Shown here: in pieces, positions 54,319-63,422 of the stretch
Numbering within the stretch: position 1 is the stretch's first letter
How the letters are laid out: every line of letters begins with the position of its first letter
NCBI RefSeq assembly: GCF_003002025.1
Contig: NZ_PVZB01000012.1
Coordinates: 124,001-188,000 of the forward strand
Reading direction: 5' to 3'
Origin: Paraburkholderia sp. BL25I1N1
Lineage (GTDB): Bacteria; Pseudomonadota; Gammaproteobacteria; Burkholderiales; Burkholderiaceae
Length of the DNA stretch: 64,000 nucleotides
Program-made: the position numbers and the translations under genes
Notes under the pieces: model-generated
The model's input: the letters and a program-made list of their open reading frames with translations, nothing else
Told to the model about the DNA's origin: nothing
The model's database searches: none

Positions 54319-54540
54319 CGACGCATCGGCATCATGCTCGGTGGCGTGGATCGGCGGTCACGTGCTCGGCCTCATCGTACTGGCGCAGGCAGCGTAGTTG
54401 CAGCGCAAAACGCGCAAATCTGGTGGTCAACAGACGGGCGGCTCTCGGGGAGGCAGGTGGCAATAGCTTCCGTGTTCCGCGTCACCGAGTTTTTTGAGAA
54501 TGATGGGAAGCGGGAGGTCCAGTGCGCTGATTTGAAGCCT

Positions 54541-54975
54541 TTACGACGTTCCATCGTATGCAAGGCGAGCGTTCCTGATTGCTGTATGGCTGCGATCGGC
54601 CCACCGGACAAGAACGGTCAGGGGTTCGAGAAGTGTTTCGCCTAGAGGCGTCAGGCAGTACTCGACACTCGGCGGCTTGGTAGGGAAAACCGTCCGCGCG
54701 ATCAGTCCGTCGCGCTCCAGATCGCGAAACGTCTGCGTCAGCATTCGCTTGGAGATGTCCGGGATCGCGCGCTGAACAGCGCTGAAGCGATGCGGACCGT
54801 TCGCCAGAGTGACCAGGATAAGCGTCGACCACTTGTCGCCGATCCGGTCGAGAACGTCTCGAACCGGGCACTGCGGGTCGAACGACCAGTTCGGTTGATG
54901 TCTATGGTTAGCGGACAAACGGCCGGGTCCGTCAGCGGATGCCGCGGCGGTTACTTCTATCTCACCCTGTCCCAA
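54541..54975 (-). CDS. HxlR-family regulator, QorR/YtfH-like
   Basis: A 144-residue HxlR protein: QCPVRDVLDRIGDKWSTLIL with the redox-type Cys at the start of the fold, RFSAVQRAIPDISKRMLTQT for DNA recognition, and LTPLGETLLEPL. It diverges from a set that includes a QorB-like quinone oxidoreductase; in other bacteria QorR and QorB form just such a pair. The N-terminus is ~30 residues longer than usual, so an internal start is possible. It probably senses diamide- or quinone-type stress through Cys. Confidence 0.88.
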   Translation of the reverse strand: MGQGEIEVTAAASADGPGRLSANHRHQPNWSFDPQCPVRDVLDRIGDKWSTLILVTLANGPHRFSAVQRAIPDISKRMLTQTFRDLERDGLIARTVFPTKPPSVEYCLTPLGETLLEPLTVLVRWADRSHTAIRNARLAYDGTS

Positions 54976-55013
54976 AATCCTGCCTCCTTCACGCCGCTTA
55001 TGGTCTCACTTAT

Positions 55014-55106
55014 TATGCATTGTCTCTATTCTAGACCGCAAGGAAGAAGATAATGTCCGCTCCCTCCAGGCTCGTTGTCACTGGCGCCGCCGGCCGACCT
55101 GGCAGG
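55014..55106 (+). repeat. Duplicated leader, copy 1 (before and into the azoreductase gene)
   Basis: Aligns without gaps to 56380-56472 with 74 of 93 positions identical by manual count. It covers the upstream region with CAAGGAAGAAGAT as ribosome binding site, the ATG and about 18 codons. Confidence 0.85.
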
Positions 55107-55730
55107 AACGCTGTGAGGCTGCTGCATATCGACACAAGCATCAAAGCGACAGGATGGTTAAGCCGGGAATTATCAGCTGCGGCGGTGGAGCGCCTGAAGC
55201 GTGAAGCTCCGGACATTGTGGTCCATTACCGCGACCTTGCCGCCCATCCGCTAGGCGATCTTACCGGACGCATTTTTGCAGCCCATGCACAGGGCGCGGA
55301 CATTCGAGATCTCGATCAGGCCGAACTCAGTGACCTCGCCGAAAGCGGAAAAGTTCTCGATGAGTTTCTGACCAGCGAGGTGATCGTCATGGGCGTCGCT
55401 TTCTACAATTTCACCGTCCCGAGTTCCCTCAAGGCCTGGATCGATCGGATTTGTGTTGCTGGAAAAACGTTCAGCTATGGCGCCAGCGGTGTAGTCGGGC
55501 TGGCGCGCGGTAAGCGCGTGATCGTTCTTCTGGCGCGGGGCGGATTCTATGGCGAGGGATCGCCGAATGCGCGCCATGAACATGCCGAAACCTATCTGCG
55601 GTCCGTCTTCTCGGTGCTCGGTATCGACAACCTTGAGGTGATCGTCGCCGAAGGGGTCGACGTCAGCCCTGAGCTGCGCGCAACCGCCCTAGAGACAGCA
55701 ATGGGCAGTATCGAGACGCTGGCGGCTTGA
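55053..55730 (+). CDS. FMN-dependent azoreductase-like flavoprotein with a chimeric N-terminus
   Basis: A 225-residue protein. From about residue 22 it is an AzoR-type flavodoxin fold: VRLLHIDTSIKATGWLSREL, YNFTVPSSLKAWIDRI and KRVIVLLARGGFYGEG, which reduces azo dyes and quinones with NADH. The first ~20 residues MSAPSRLVVTGAAGRPGR instead match the start of the NmrA-like gene at 56419 (MPVTSRLFITGTTGQLGS), the DNA leader being duplicated. An ancestral start must have lain near residue 22. The cofactor loop seems intact, so it may still be active. Confidence 0.85.
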   Translation: MSAPSRLVVTGAAGRPGRNAVRLLHIDTSIKATGWLSRELSAAAVERLKREAPDIVVHYRDLAAHPLGDLTGRIFAAHAQGADIRDLDQAELSDLAESGKVLDEFLTSEVIVMGVAFYNFTVPSSLKAWIDRICVAGKTFSYGASGVVGLARGKRVIVLLARGGFYGEGSPNARHEHAETYLRSVFSVLGIDNLEVIVAEGVDVSPELRATALETAMGSIETLAA

Positions 55731-55748
55731 TCCCGACGGAGGCACAAC

Positions 55749-56366
55749 GTGCTCAAGATCGATGTTTATTCAGATTCCATCTGCCCATGGTGCATCATCG
55801 GGACGCATCGGCTCGATAAGGTTCTGCGGGAACGCTTTCCCGGCCTCGACGTGGATATCGAACATCTTCCATTCGTGCTTCATCCTGGGGCGCCGCCGGA
55901 AGGGTTTCGCATCGACGAATATTTCAGGCGGAAAGGCATTGCAGATCCGACGATCGCCTTCGCTCGCCCTGAAGCGGAGGCGAGCGCCTCCCGACTCGCT
56001 CTGGATCTAGGCAAGCAGCCCCTCGGCTATCGCACCGTCCACGCCCATACGCTGCTGAGGTATGCCCGCGCCCGCGGAACACAGCACGATCTCTCAATGG
56101 CGTTGATGGACGCGAACTTCCACGCGGCCCGCAACATCTCCGACAAGGATGTCCTGGCGGAGATCGCCGCGCGGCACGGCTTCACGGCCGGGGAAGCGCA
56201 AGCCATTCTGGCTGATCCCGCGGAGCAGGCGGAAACCGAAAGGCAAACCGCCGCGTCCAGAGCCAGGGGCGTGCGCTCCGTGCCCACCTTCGATATCGAA
56301 GGGGTTGTCATCGGAGGCGGCTCGGAGGACGAGATCGCGGCGGCCATTGCACAGGCACGTCGCTGA
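55749..56366 (+). CDS. DsbA-family oxidoreductase (FrnE/2-hydroxychromene-carboxylate isomerase-like)
   Basis: A 205-residue thioredoxin-fold protein with the active site SICPWCIIG near residue 10 and the cis-Pro region GVRSVPTFDIEGVV. There is no signal peptide, so it is cytoplasmic and belongs to the FrnE-like group, thought to handle thiol or polyketide/aromatic substrates. It starts with GTG at 55749, 18 bases after the azoreductase stop, so both are probably co-transcribed. Confidence 0.88.
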   Translation: MLKIDVYSDSICPWCIIGTHRLDKVLRERFPGLDVDIEHLPFVLHPGAPPEGFRIDEYFRRKGIADPTIAFARPEAEASASRLALDLGKQPLGYRTVHAHTLLRYARARGTQHDLSMALMDANFHAARNISDKDVLAEIAARHGFTAGEAQAILADPAEQAETERQTAASRARGVRSVPTFDIEGVVIGGGSEDEIAAAIAQARR

Positions 56367-56379
56367 GGGTTTCACTTGT

Positions 56380-56472
56380 TATGCCTCATCTCTGTTTTAG
56401 ACCACAAGGAAGAAGATCATGCCCGTTACCTCCAGGCTCTTTATTACTGGCACCACCGGCCAACTCGGCAGC
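56380..56472 (+). repeat. Duplicated leader, copy 2 (native, before the QorB-like gene)
   Basis: Partner of 55014-55106. Here the coding part continues naturally into the NmrA/QorB-like protein, so this is likely the original. Confidence 0.85.
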
Positions 56473-57333
56473 CACGTCATTGACGCGCTCCTCGAGATGG
56501 TGCCCGCGAGCGCTATCGTCGCGGGTATGCGTGATCCGGCCAGGGATGAAGAGGCCGCCAATGCGTTCCGCAAAAAGGGCATAGAAGTTCGTGCCGCCGA
56601 TTATTCCCGACCCGAAACACTGGCGGGCGCGTTTCCCGGGGTGGATCGGCTGCTCCTGATCTCCAGCAGCGAGAACGGCAGGCGCAAGGTGCAGCACCGC
56701 AACGTCATCAGCGCTGCAAAGGACGCCGGTGTCGGCCTGATCGCCTACACCAGCATTCTCCACGCGGACACCTCACCGCTGTTTCTGGCCGAAGAGCATC
56801 GCGACACGGAAGCGGCCCTGGCGGAAGCCGGCGTGCCGTTTGTGCTGTTGCGCAACGGCTGGTACACGGAGGTCTATACATGGCGGCTGCCGCTCGCCTT
56901 GAAGCATGGCGTCCTCATGGGCGCGGCGGATAATGGGCGCATCTCGTCCGCCGCGCGTGCCGACTACGCCAGGGCTGCGGCGACCGTCCTGGCCGGCGGC
57001 GACCACGCGGGCCGCATCTATGAGCTGGCGGGCGACGCGTCCTTCACGCTGGCCGAACTCGTCGCCGTAGTGGCCGCAGCATCGGGCAAGCCGATGACCT
57101 ACCAGAACATGACGCCTGAAGCGTTCCGATCGGCGCTCCTGGACGCCGGCCTCCCGGAGATGGTGGTCAGGATTCTGTCGGACACAGATGCGGGCGTGGA
57201 GAAGGGGGCGCTGTTCGATGACGGCGGCGCGCTTGCCCGGCTGATCGGGCGGCCGACCACTCCCTTCCAGACCACGATCACCGGCTTTGTGCACAGCCAG
57301 CAGTCCGTCGGCGAGGCTTCGGGCCACGCATAA
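56419..57333 (+). CDS. NmrA-family NAD(P)H:quinone oxidoreductase, QorB-like
   Basis: A 304-residue atypical SDR. The nucleotide-binding motif ITGTTGQLGSHVIDALLE is at the N-terminus, followed by DRLLLISSSENGRRKVQHRN, LIAYTSILHADTSPL and LLRNGWYTEVYTW, the QorB (YtfG) pattern. QorB reduces quinones with NADPH. Its regulator partner QorR is of the HxlR type, as the gene at 54541. It has its own copy of the leader and could be transcribed from there as well as from the azoreductase promoter. Confidence 0.88.
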   Translation: MPVTSRLFITGTTGQLGSHVIDALLEMVPASAIVAGMRDPARDEEAANAFRKKGIEVRAADYSRPETLAGAFPGVDRLLLISSSENGRRKVQHRNVISAAKDAGVGLIAYTSILHADTSPLFLAEEHRDTEAALAEAGVPFVLLRNGWYTEVYTWRLPLALKHGVLMGAADNGRISSAARADYARAAATVLAGGDHAGRIYELAGDASFTLAELVAVVAAASGKPMTYQNMTPEAFRSALLDAGLPEMVVRILSDTDAGVEKGALFDDGGALARLIGRPTTPFQTTITGFVHSQQSVGEASGHA

Positions 57334-57354
57334 GTTGGCCCTCCGCGTGGCTGC

Positions 57355-57402
57355 AAGGGGCGTTCCGTCTGAAACGGCTGATGCCTGAACGAAGCGCCCC
57401 TT
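57355..57402 (+). terminator. Hairpin after the QorB-like gene
   Basis: AAGGGGCG (57355-57362) pairs with CGCCCCTT (57395-57402) around a 32-base loop that holds a smaller hairpin (CCGT/ACGG). Placed 22 bases after the stop. Confidence 0.5.
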
Positions 57403-57450
57403 CCTGGCTGGACCGCCAGCCGGTCAGATTTCAGTTGCGAGAGGTGATGG

Positions 57451-58086
57451 ATGGCGACGTCGATACTGCATTACGTGCATGATCCGCTTTGTGGCTGGTG
57501 CTATGCCGCGAGCCCGATGGTCGAGGCGGTTGCGAACGCCGGCATCCCAATAGTGCTGCACGGGGGTGGACTGTGGGAGACCCCGACGCATGTGGCGCCT
57601 GACAAGCGCGCCTATATGCGGCGGAGTGACGCGCGCATCGCCGAGCTGACCGGCGTCACGTTCGGCGCCGCCTACCTCGACGGCCTGCTCGTGGATAGAG
57701 ACACAGTGTTCTGGTCACGCCCGACCACTGCCGCCGTTCTCGCTGCCGGTGCTATCGAGCAAGGTGCCGACCTGCGCATGCTCCGCGCTATCCAGCACGC
57801 CCACTATGTTGAAGGACGTCGTGTGGTGGAGATCCCGGTTCTCACCGCCGTGGCTGTGTCTATAGGCTTGGCAGCAGATGAGTTTAGCGGAGCGCTCGAA
57901 ACCTCAGCGGTGGACAATCACATTGCCGCAACCCGTCGCTGGATGCAGCAGGCGGGATTGCGCGGCTTCCCCGGCTTCCTGCTGGAACGTGGCGTCGATC
58001 TGGTCCGCATCGAGCACGAACCCTTTTACGGCCGCCCGGCCGACTTCGTGAACGCGATCGTAGCGCTCGATCCGGCCTTGACATGA
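57451..58086 (+). CDS. DsbA-family protein with CGWC active site
   Basis: A 211-residue thioredoxin-fold protein: VHDPLCGWCYAASPMVEA carries the C-G-W-C motif near residue 14, and GLRGFPGFLLERG supplies the cis-Pro. No signal peptide is present, so it acts in the cytoplasm, similar to bacterial YwbO/FrnE-like proteins. It lies about 115 bases after the QorB-like gene on the same strand, beyond the hairpin. Confidence 0.87.
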   Translation: MATSILHYVHDPLCGWCYAASPMVEAVANAGIPIVLHGGGLWETPTHVAPDKRAYMRRSDARIAELTGVTFGAAYLDGLLVDRDTVFWSRPTTAAVLAAGAIEQGADLRMLRAIQHAHYVEGRRVVEIPVLTAVAVSIGLAADEFSGALETSAVDNHIAATRRWMQQAGLRGFPGFLLERGVDLVRIEHEPFYGRPADFVNAIVALDPALT

Positions 58087-58249
58087 CCAGGACGTGGTGG
58101 AACGGCAGCACTCATTCTCCGGAATACCCGAGTCCTTGCGGCCCTTCTTCATTCGCATCCCCGTATTGGATTCGGCTTATCGCCGCAAGCCAGCCGAAGA
58201 GGCATGCACCTGTTGTCCGAAGGACCCGCGCTTTCGAGACGCCGGGCGA

Positions 58250-59122
58250 CTACGCATGCTGATCGAAACACTCGATCAGCATGTCTGTCAAGACCCGGAT
58301 TTTTGCCGAGGGATTCTGACCGGGCGGGCGCACAACGTATATACCCGCCGTCGGGGGCGGAAAACGACACATGACCGGCACGAGCGCTCCAGACGCAACG
58401 TATTGCTCTGTCACGCCGTCAGGGAGCCATGCGAGGCCGAGCCCCGCTACCGCGGCGGCGGCGATAGCGATGGCGTTGTCAGCCTTGAAACGCCCCTGCG
58501 GATGAACGGTTATGGCCTTGTCGCCATCCATAAACCGCCAGCTTTCCGTTCCCTGCATCAGAGCCTGGTGACCGAGAAGTTCGTCCGGTGTTTCAGGCGC
58601 GCCGTGCGCTTCGACATAGCCAGGGCTTGCGACGAGCTTTCCGTAGATAGGTCCAACGCGCTTCGCGATGAGAGTCGAATCCTGAAGGTAGCCGATCCGA
58701 ATCGCGCAGTCATATCCCTCGCCAACCAGGTCGACAATGCGGTCGCTGTAGCAGGTGTGGATGTGCAGCAGCGGGTGACGTCGCGCCATTTCCGCCAAAA
58801 CCGGTGATAGATGAGTCGGGCCGAACGTGAGCGGCGCTGCGATTCGCAAGCGGCCGCGCAGGTCTCCGGCTGGTGAAATCGTCTCCCTGGCTGCGTCGAT
58901 CTCGGCAACGACGCGGGCGGCGTAGTCGCGAAACGCGGTGCCCGCTTCAGTCAGAGCGGCACCACGGGTTGTCCTCGCCAGGAGCTGGACGCCAAGCTCT
59001 GATTCAAGCCGCAATAGTCGCCGGCTAACGATGGATTTGGAGATCCCTAAACGGCGAGCAGCGGGCGAAACGCCGCCGGAGTCCGCGACCTCAACAAATG
59101 TCTGAAGCTCTTCGATGTCCAA
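58250..59122 (-). CDS. LysR-family transcriptional regulator
   Basis: A 290-residue LysR protein: LDIEELQTFVEVADSGGVSP, AARRLGISKSIVSRRLLRLE for the winged helix, and an effector domain ending with GIYVVRPPGQNPSAKIRVL. The TTG at 59122 is preferred because the family begins with DIEELQTF and AAAGAGGAA lies eight bases upstream; a longer form from 59245 would add 41 unrelated residues. It is divergent to the YcaC-like hydrolase gene at 59270, the probable target. Confidence 0.88.
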   Translation of the reverse strand: MDIEELQTFVEVADSGGVSPAARRLGISKSIVSRRLLRLESELGVQLLARTTRGAALTEAGTAFRDYAARVVAEIDAARETISPAGDLRGRLRIAAPLTFGPTHLSPVLAEMARRHPLLHIHTCYSDRIVDLVGEGYDCAIRIGYLQDSTLIAKRVGPIYGKLVASPGYVEAHGAPETPDELLGHQALMQGTESWRFMDGDKAITVHPQGRFKADNAIAIAAAAVAGLGLAWLPDGVTEQYVASGALVPVMCRFPPPTAGIYVVRPPGQNPSAKIRVLTDMLIECFDQHA

Positions 59123-59269
59123 TTCGGCGTTCCTCTTTCCGCGACACAGCGTGGCAAAAATTGAGTCTACCGTCGCAGAACAGCGAATGACAACATTCGT
59201 TTGCCGGCCGCTTGTCGGCGCATCTCCAAGGAAACCCCTCAACATTTCCCATAAACGCAGAGGATTTTT

Positions 59270-59914
59270 ATGACATTTCGCAATGGCCTCAATTCACTCC
59301 TCCGCCCGGAAGATTCGGTCCTTGTCTTGATCGACCACCAGCCTTACCAACTCGCCAACCTGAACAGCCACGATCCTCAGGCCGTCGTCAACGCGTCGAC
59401 TGCCTTGGCAAAGTCGGCCAGGCTCTTCGGCGTTCCGACCATCCTCACGAGCGTGGTTGCCGCGCGCGGTGGTCTGCTCTTCCCGCAGATCACCGACGTT
59501 TTCCCCGGCCAGGAAGTGATCGACCGCACCTTCATCAACACCTGGGAAGACAAGAAAGTCGTGGACGCCGTTAAAGCGACGGGCCGCAAGCAACTGATCA
59601 TCGCTGGTTTGTGGACCGAAATTTGTGTGGCGATGCCCGTGATCCAGGCGCTCGGGGAAGGCTGGGATACTACGGTCATCACAGACGCATCGGGTGGCAC
59701 ATCCGTGGAGGCGCACCAGGTCGCTATCCAGCGCATGATCGCAGCTGGCGCGAACATGATGACCTGGCTGGCGCTGGCAGCCGAGTGGCAACGCGACTGG
59801 GCTCGTACCGAAACTGCGGGCGCGATGACCGAAGTATTGGGCCAGCACGCTGCGGGTAGCGGCATTGCCTATTTCTGGGAGCAGCAGCTTCTCAACACGC
59901 CAGTTCCCGCCTGA
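59270..59914 (+). CDS. Isochorismatase-family hydrolase, YcaC-like
   Basis: A 214-residue cysteine hydrolase. The catalytic Asp is in LVLIDHQPYQLANL and the Cys in IAGLWTEICVAMPV, with FINTWEDKKVVDAVKATGRK between, the YcaC pattern. Length, the Cys motif and the C-terminal WQRDWARTETAGAM agree with YcaC; the substrate of that enzyme is unknown. Divergent to the LysR gene with 147 bases between. Confidence 0.9.
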   Translation: MTFRNGLNSLLRPEDSVLVLIDHQPYQLANLNSHDPQAVVNASTALAKSARLFGVPTILTSVVAARGGLLFPQITDVFPGQEVIDRTFINTWEDKKVVDAVKATGRKQLIIAGLWTEICVAMPVIQALGEGWDTTVITDASGGTSVEAHQVAIQRMIAAGANMMTWLALAAEWQRDWARTETAGAMTEVLGQHAAGSGIAYFWEQQLLNTPVPA

Positions 59915-60073
59915 CTCTGATCTCCGAGGGAATGACACAGTGCGCGCGCTCGACTACTCATGAAGTCGGTCGGCCGCAGCGCGTCATTCCCCTCGTATCA
60001 CGTTCGCGCCCAGCGCACGCACCGCGACCACAGCCATTTCTGGCTGTCCCTGCCATACCTCGCTGAAGGAATA

Positions 60074-60819
60074 ATGAACATGACGATGCAAGGTTTTCCC
60101 GTCGGACAGGAGATGGAAGTTACCTACCCACTCTTCAAGGTGTACTTGACGATCCAGTCGGAGACCGAGTTGACTTTCGCGATTAGGGAAGGCGAGTTTG
60201 CAAGGACCGAGACCGTCGCAATTCAGGCCGTACCGCTTGGCAACAGCGTTTTCGCTGTAAGTTGGAAAGAGTCGAACGGTGCGACGGTAATGAACATCCA
60301 GGACTATGATCGCGGTGTATTTCTCTCGTTCGTGACGCTGACCAGCGGCGAGTTCTGGCGCATGACTGGCCTGATGGTGGTCACTCGACCCGCGAAAAAG
60401 GCCTCAGATGATCGTCCCGAGCGCAACAAGGCGCTTGCGGTCGAGGCAATGATCGCGTTGTTCCAGCGTCGCGATGCTTCGGCCGTCGAACGGTTCTACG
60501 CGCCTGATTACGTTCAGCACAATCCGCACATCCCCAAGGCCGCGACGCACTTCAGACGCTGGTCGCCAATCTATCGTCCGACGTCTATTACGAGCCCGGT
60601 ATGATCGTCGCCGAGGGCAATTTCGTCGCCATCCACGGGCGCATGCACGGCTTGGCGTCCACGCCGCAGATCGTCGTTGATCTTTTCCGTGTCGAAGACG
60701 GCAAGTTGGCCGAGCACTGGGACGTTTTGCAGGACGAGGTGCCGGGTACGGCTGCTCTGGGTGGCACACCGATGTTCGACCCCGAGGAACGCGTGCGCCA
60801 AACGGAGCCCCGAGCCTAG
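60074..60819 (+). pseudogene. MoaF-like/SnoaL-like fusion gene with a frameshift
   Basis: Residues 1-105 (MTMQGFPVGQEMEVTYPLFK, SVFAVSWKESNGATVMNIQD) form a MoaF-like domain; then a SnoaL-like domain starts (VEAMIALFQRRDASAVERFY, APDYVQHNPHIPK). At about 60538-60540 one base is missing, and the frame breaks; the other frame carries on from there as DALQTLVANLSSDVYYEPGM and VAIHGRMHGLASTPQIVVDL to a stop at 60819. Adding one G after AAG restores a single ORF. So it is a recent pseudogene or a sequence error. The ATG at 60074 has GAAGGA upstream. Confidence 0.75.
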
Positions 60820-61666
60820 ACCTTCGCGGCCGCAGTCGCCGCGCAGGCCGCCAAACAACACCGCGTCCAAGGCCTTCCATGGAATTCGGGCCCGACAGTT
60901 TCGCAGCCGTCTCGCCCGATCCGGTGAGTGCGAAACTTCTATCCGCGACTGACCAAATGGCCAACCTCCTCTGAGGAAGTGGAGGTTGCCGACCAAGCCT
61001 GGCTCGACGTCGTTCGCATCAGCGAGCACCACCGCATTCTTCGACTCTTCATTCGCGATCATCCTTGCTGCGGCAACAGCCCGCACCGCCAGTATCCGCT
61101 TGACCGGTGACATGACCGTTCTGAGCGCAGCCATTCAGGCATTTGCGAGGACTGACCTGATTTCTAAAGGTCGCGCCGCAGTCGCGTCGTAACGCGCGGA
61201 TGGTTTGCGGGAAGAAAGTGCGTTTTCGCGCGCCTACAGCAAAGCGCGGCGGGCAATCCGGGCCATTACTCGTAAAAACCGTCAGCCAGGTGAATATAGC
61301 CTCATCTCATCGGTCGCCTTCGTCGTCAGTCGAGTTCTACTGCATCGGACAGCAGTCGGCCATGAAGCGCCGCTCGCCGGAGCCACAGATCCGACGTTCA
61401 AGTCACAGCTTCGCCTCAGTCACCGGCCGCTCGCGAACCGAGGATGAACCGCTTCCAATCGCAGCCAGTGTGCTGGAGACGTTTTTCCAAAGAAGAAGGG
61501 TCTACGAAGCCGTCTGGTTATCGATCGGAGACGGGCTAACCGGTGGGGATGTGACGCCGACGGCCGCGACGGGCAGGCTCGCATGTGCGTGACACCGGAC
61601 CTGTCGATCGTCCACGCGACGAATGAACACGATGTCAATTCCGGCCGGTTGCGCAAATGGATTGCA
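60820..61666. other. Long non-coding stretch before the efflux gene
   Basis: Several open frames exist but none shows a family motif, a credible start or sensible composition; some may be decayed coding DNA. The right end (after about 61650) joins a more G+C-rich segment. Confidence 0.45.
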
Positions 61667-63277
61667 TCAGTGATCGTCGCGCGCGAGCTCGGGTACTGGC
61701 GGCACGACGTCCGCCGTCGGTGTGGATGGGGCGACATGCGCGTCGCCTGCCTCCGCGCCAAACGGTGCGTCTTGCACGCGGACCCGGCTGAGGAACGCGA
61801 ATGCCGCGATCGCGCATAGCAGCGTAACGACCGTGAGTCCGTCGAGCAGGCTGCCGAACGCCGCATGGTAGCTGGCCTGCAGCGTCGCGCGCGCGACGTC
61901 CGGCAGCCGCGCCGCTGCGTGCGCGAGGTCACCCGTCGCGAGCCGTGCGGCCGCATCGGCGATGGCCGCCGGTTCTGCGTGCGGGATCGCCGCGCGCAGG
62001 CGACCCTGCGCGAGCGCCGCGAGCAGCGCGCTCACGACCGCAAGCGCGACGCCTTCGCCCGCGACACGCGTCGTGCTGAAAATGCCCGTGGCCATTCCCG
62101 CGCGCGATTTCGGCACCACGCTCACCGACAGACCGTCCATCAGCCCCCACGGCATCCCCGCGCCGATGCCGATCGCAAGCATCGGCCCGATCGCGCTCGC
62201 CCCCGCACGGGTGTGGAGCGCGCCGGCGAGCGCGTACAGCCCCGCTGCGGCGATCACCAGCCCGATCCCCGAGATCGCGCCCGCCGACATCCAGCGCGTA
62301 AGCGTCGCTGCCACGACCGGCACGACCAGCATCGGAGCCGACAGCGCGAGCATCAGCCAGCCCGCGTGAACCTCGTCATAGCCGTCGACGCCGATGAAGC
62401 GCAGCGGCAACACGACGAGCAACACGATGTAGCAGTAGCAGGTCGCGATCGGCAGCACCTGGACGCCGACGAAGCGTGGATAGCGGAACAGCGACAGATC
62501 CAGCATCGGCCGCGCGACGCGGCTCTCGACGACGATGAACGCGACCGCGAACGCGACGCTCGCGGCAAGCAGCCCGACCACGGCCGCCGAGCTCCAGCTG
62601 CGGGAAGGCGCCTCAATGACGCCGCACGTGAAGCAGGTGAGCGCGGCCGTGAACGTCACGGTGCCAACCCAGTCGAGCTGACGCGCGTGCGGATCGCGCG
62701 ACTCGCGCATTCGCGGTACGCCGAACCCGAGCGACAGCGCGCCTGCAACTGCACCGGTCGCAAAAATCGCGCGCCAGTCGAACTGCGCGATGAGCCAACC
62801 GGCCAGCACCGGACCGAATGCGAGGCCGATTCCGAACGTCGTGCCGAGCGCACTGAACGCGCGGGTTCGCGCGTGGCCGTCGAATTCCTGTGCGAGTGCG
62901 GCGGTGCCGCCCGCCAGTGCCGCAGCGGCCGCCACGCCCTGTGCGGCGCGCAGCAGATCAACGACCACGATCGACGGCGCGAAGCCGAGCGCGAGCGATG
63001 TCAGCGTGAAGCCCGCAACGCCACACGCGAACACTCGCTTGCGGCCGAACCGGTCCGCGAGCGTGCCCGCCGCCATCAGCAGGCTGCCGAACGCCAGCAT
63101 GAATGCGTTTGTGATCCAGTTCATCGCGACGGGGCCGCCGCCCAAGTCGCGGCCGATCGAGGGCGTCGCGACTGCACCTCCGGAGAACGTGAGCGGCAAC
63201 GCGAGCGCGGCCATGCAGACCGCGGCGAGCACGACGAGCCGCCTCGTCGAGTTGGGAGAATTCGTAGAGTCCATCAT
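61667..63277 (-). CDS. MFS drug efflux transporter, DHA2 (EmrB/QacA-type) family
   Basis: A 536-residue transporter with about 14 hydrophobic segments. Seen: NWITNAFMLAFGSLLMAAGT (motif D1-like), LADRFGRKRVFACG (motif A), GLAFGPVLAGWLIAQFDWRA (motif C-type). This supports proton-coupled export of toxic compounds. The end is an Ala/Pro-rich tail. The gene is clearly more G+C-rich than those to the left. It is divergent to the LysR gene at 63423, its probable regulator. Confidence 0.92.
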   Translation of the reverse strand: MMDSTNSPNSTRRLVVLAAVCMAALALPLTFSGGAVATPSIGRDLGGGPVAMNWITNAFMLAFGSLLMAAGTLADRFGRKRVFACGVAGFTLTSLALGFAPSIVVVDLLRAAQGVAAAAALAGGTAALAQEFDGHARTRAFSALGTTFGIGLAFGPVLAGWLIAQFDWRAIFATGAVAGALSLGFGVPRMRESRDPHARQLDWVGTVTFTAALTCFTCGVIEAPSRSWSSAAVVGLLAASVAFAVAFIVVESRVARPMLDLSLFRYPRFVGVQVLPIATCYCYIVLLVVLPLRFIGVDGYDEVHAGWLMLALSAPMLVVPVVAATLTRWMSAGAISGIGLVIAAAGLYALAGALHTRAGASAIGPMLAIGIGAGMPWGLMDGLSVSVVPKSRAGMATGIFSTTRVAGEGVALAVVSALLAALAQGRLRAAIPHAEPAAIADAAARLATGDLAHAAARLPDVARATLQASYHAAFGSLLDGLTVVTLLCAIAAFAFLSRVRVQDAPFGAEAGDAHVAPSTPTADVVPPVPELARDDH

Positions 63278-63422
63278 CGCTCCTAGTGAAATACCGATGC
63301 CTGACGCATCCGGCCGAGCGACAAAGGATATTTCCGATTCAATGTGCTAGAAACGAGGTGCAAGTCCGCATATACCGGAGTTAAATTCCGTAATTAATCG
63401 AATCACCGAGGGTCGAACTGGC

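Noticed and set aside
60571..61134. 187-residue minus-strand open frame
   Set aside because: Overlaps the SnoaL-like coding part on the other strand and has no family features.
61865..63286. 473-residue plus-strand open frame
   Set aside because: Exactly opposite the DHA2 transporter; rich in Arg, His and Glu with no motif, as expected for the shadow of a G+C-rich membrane protein gene.
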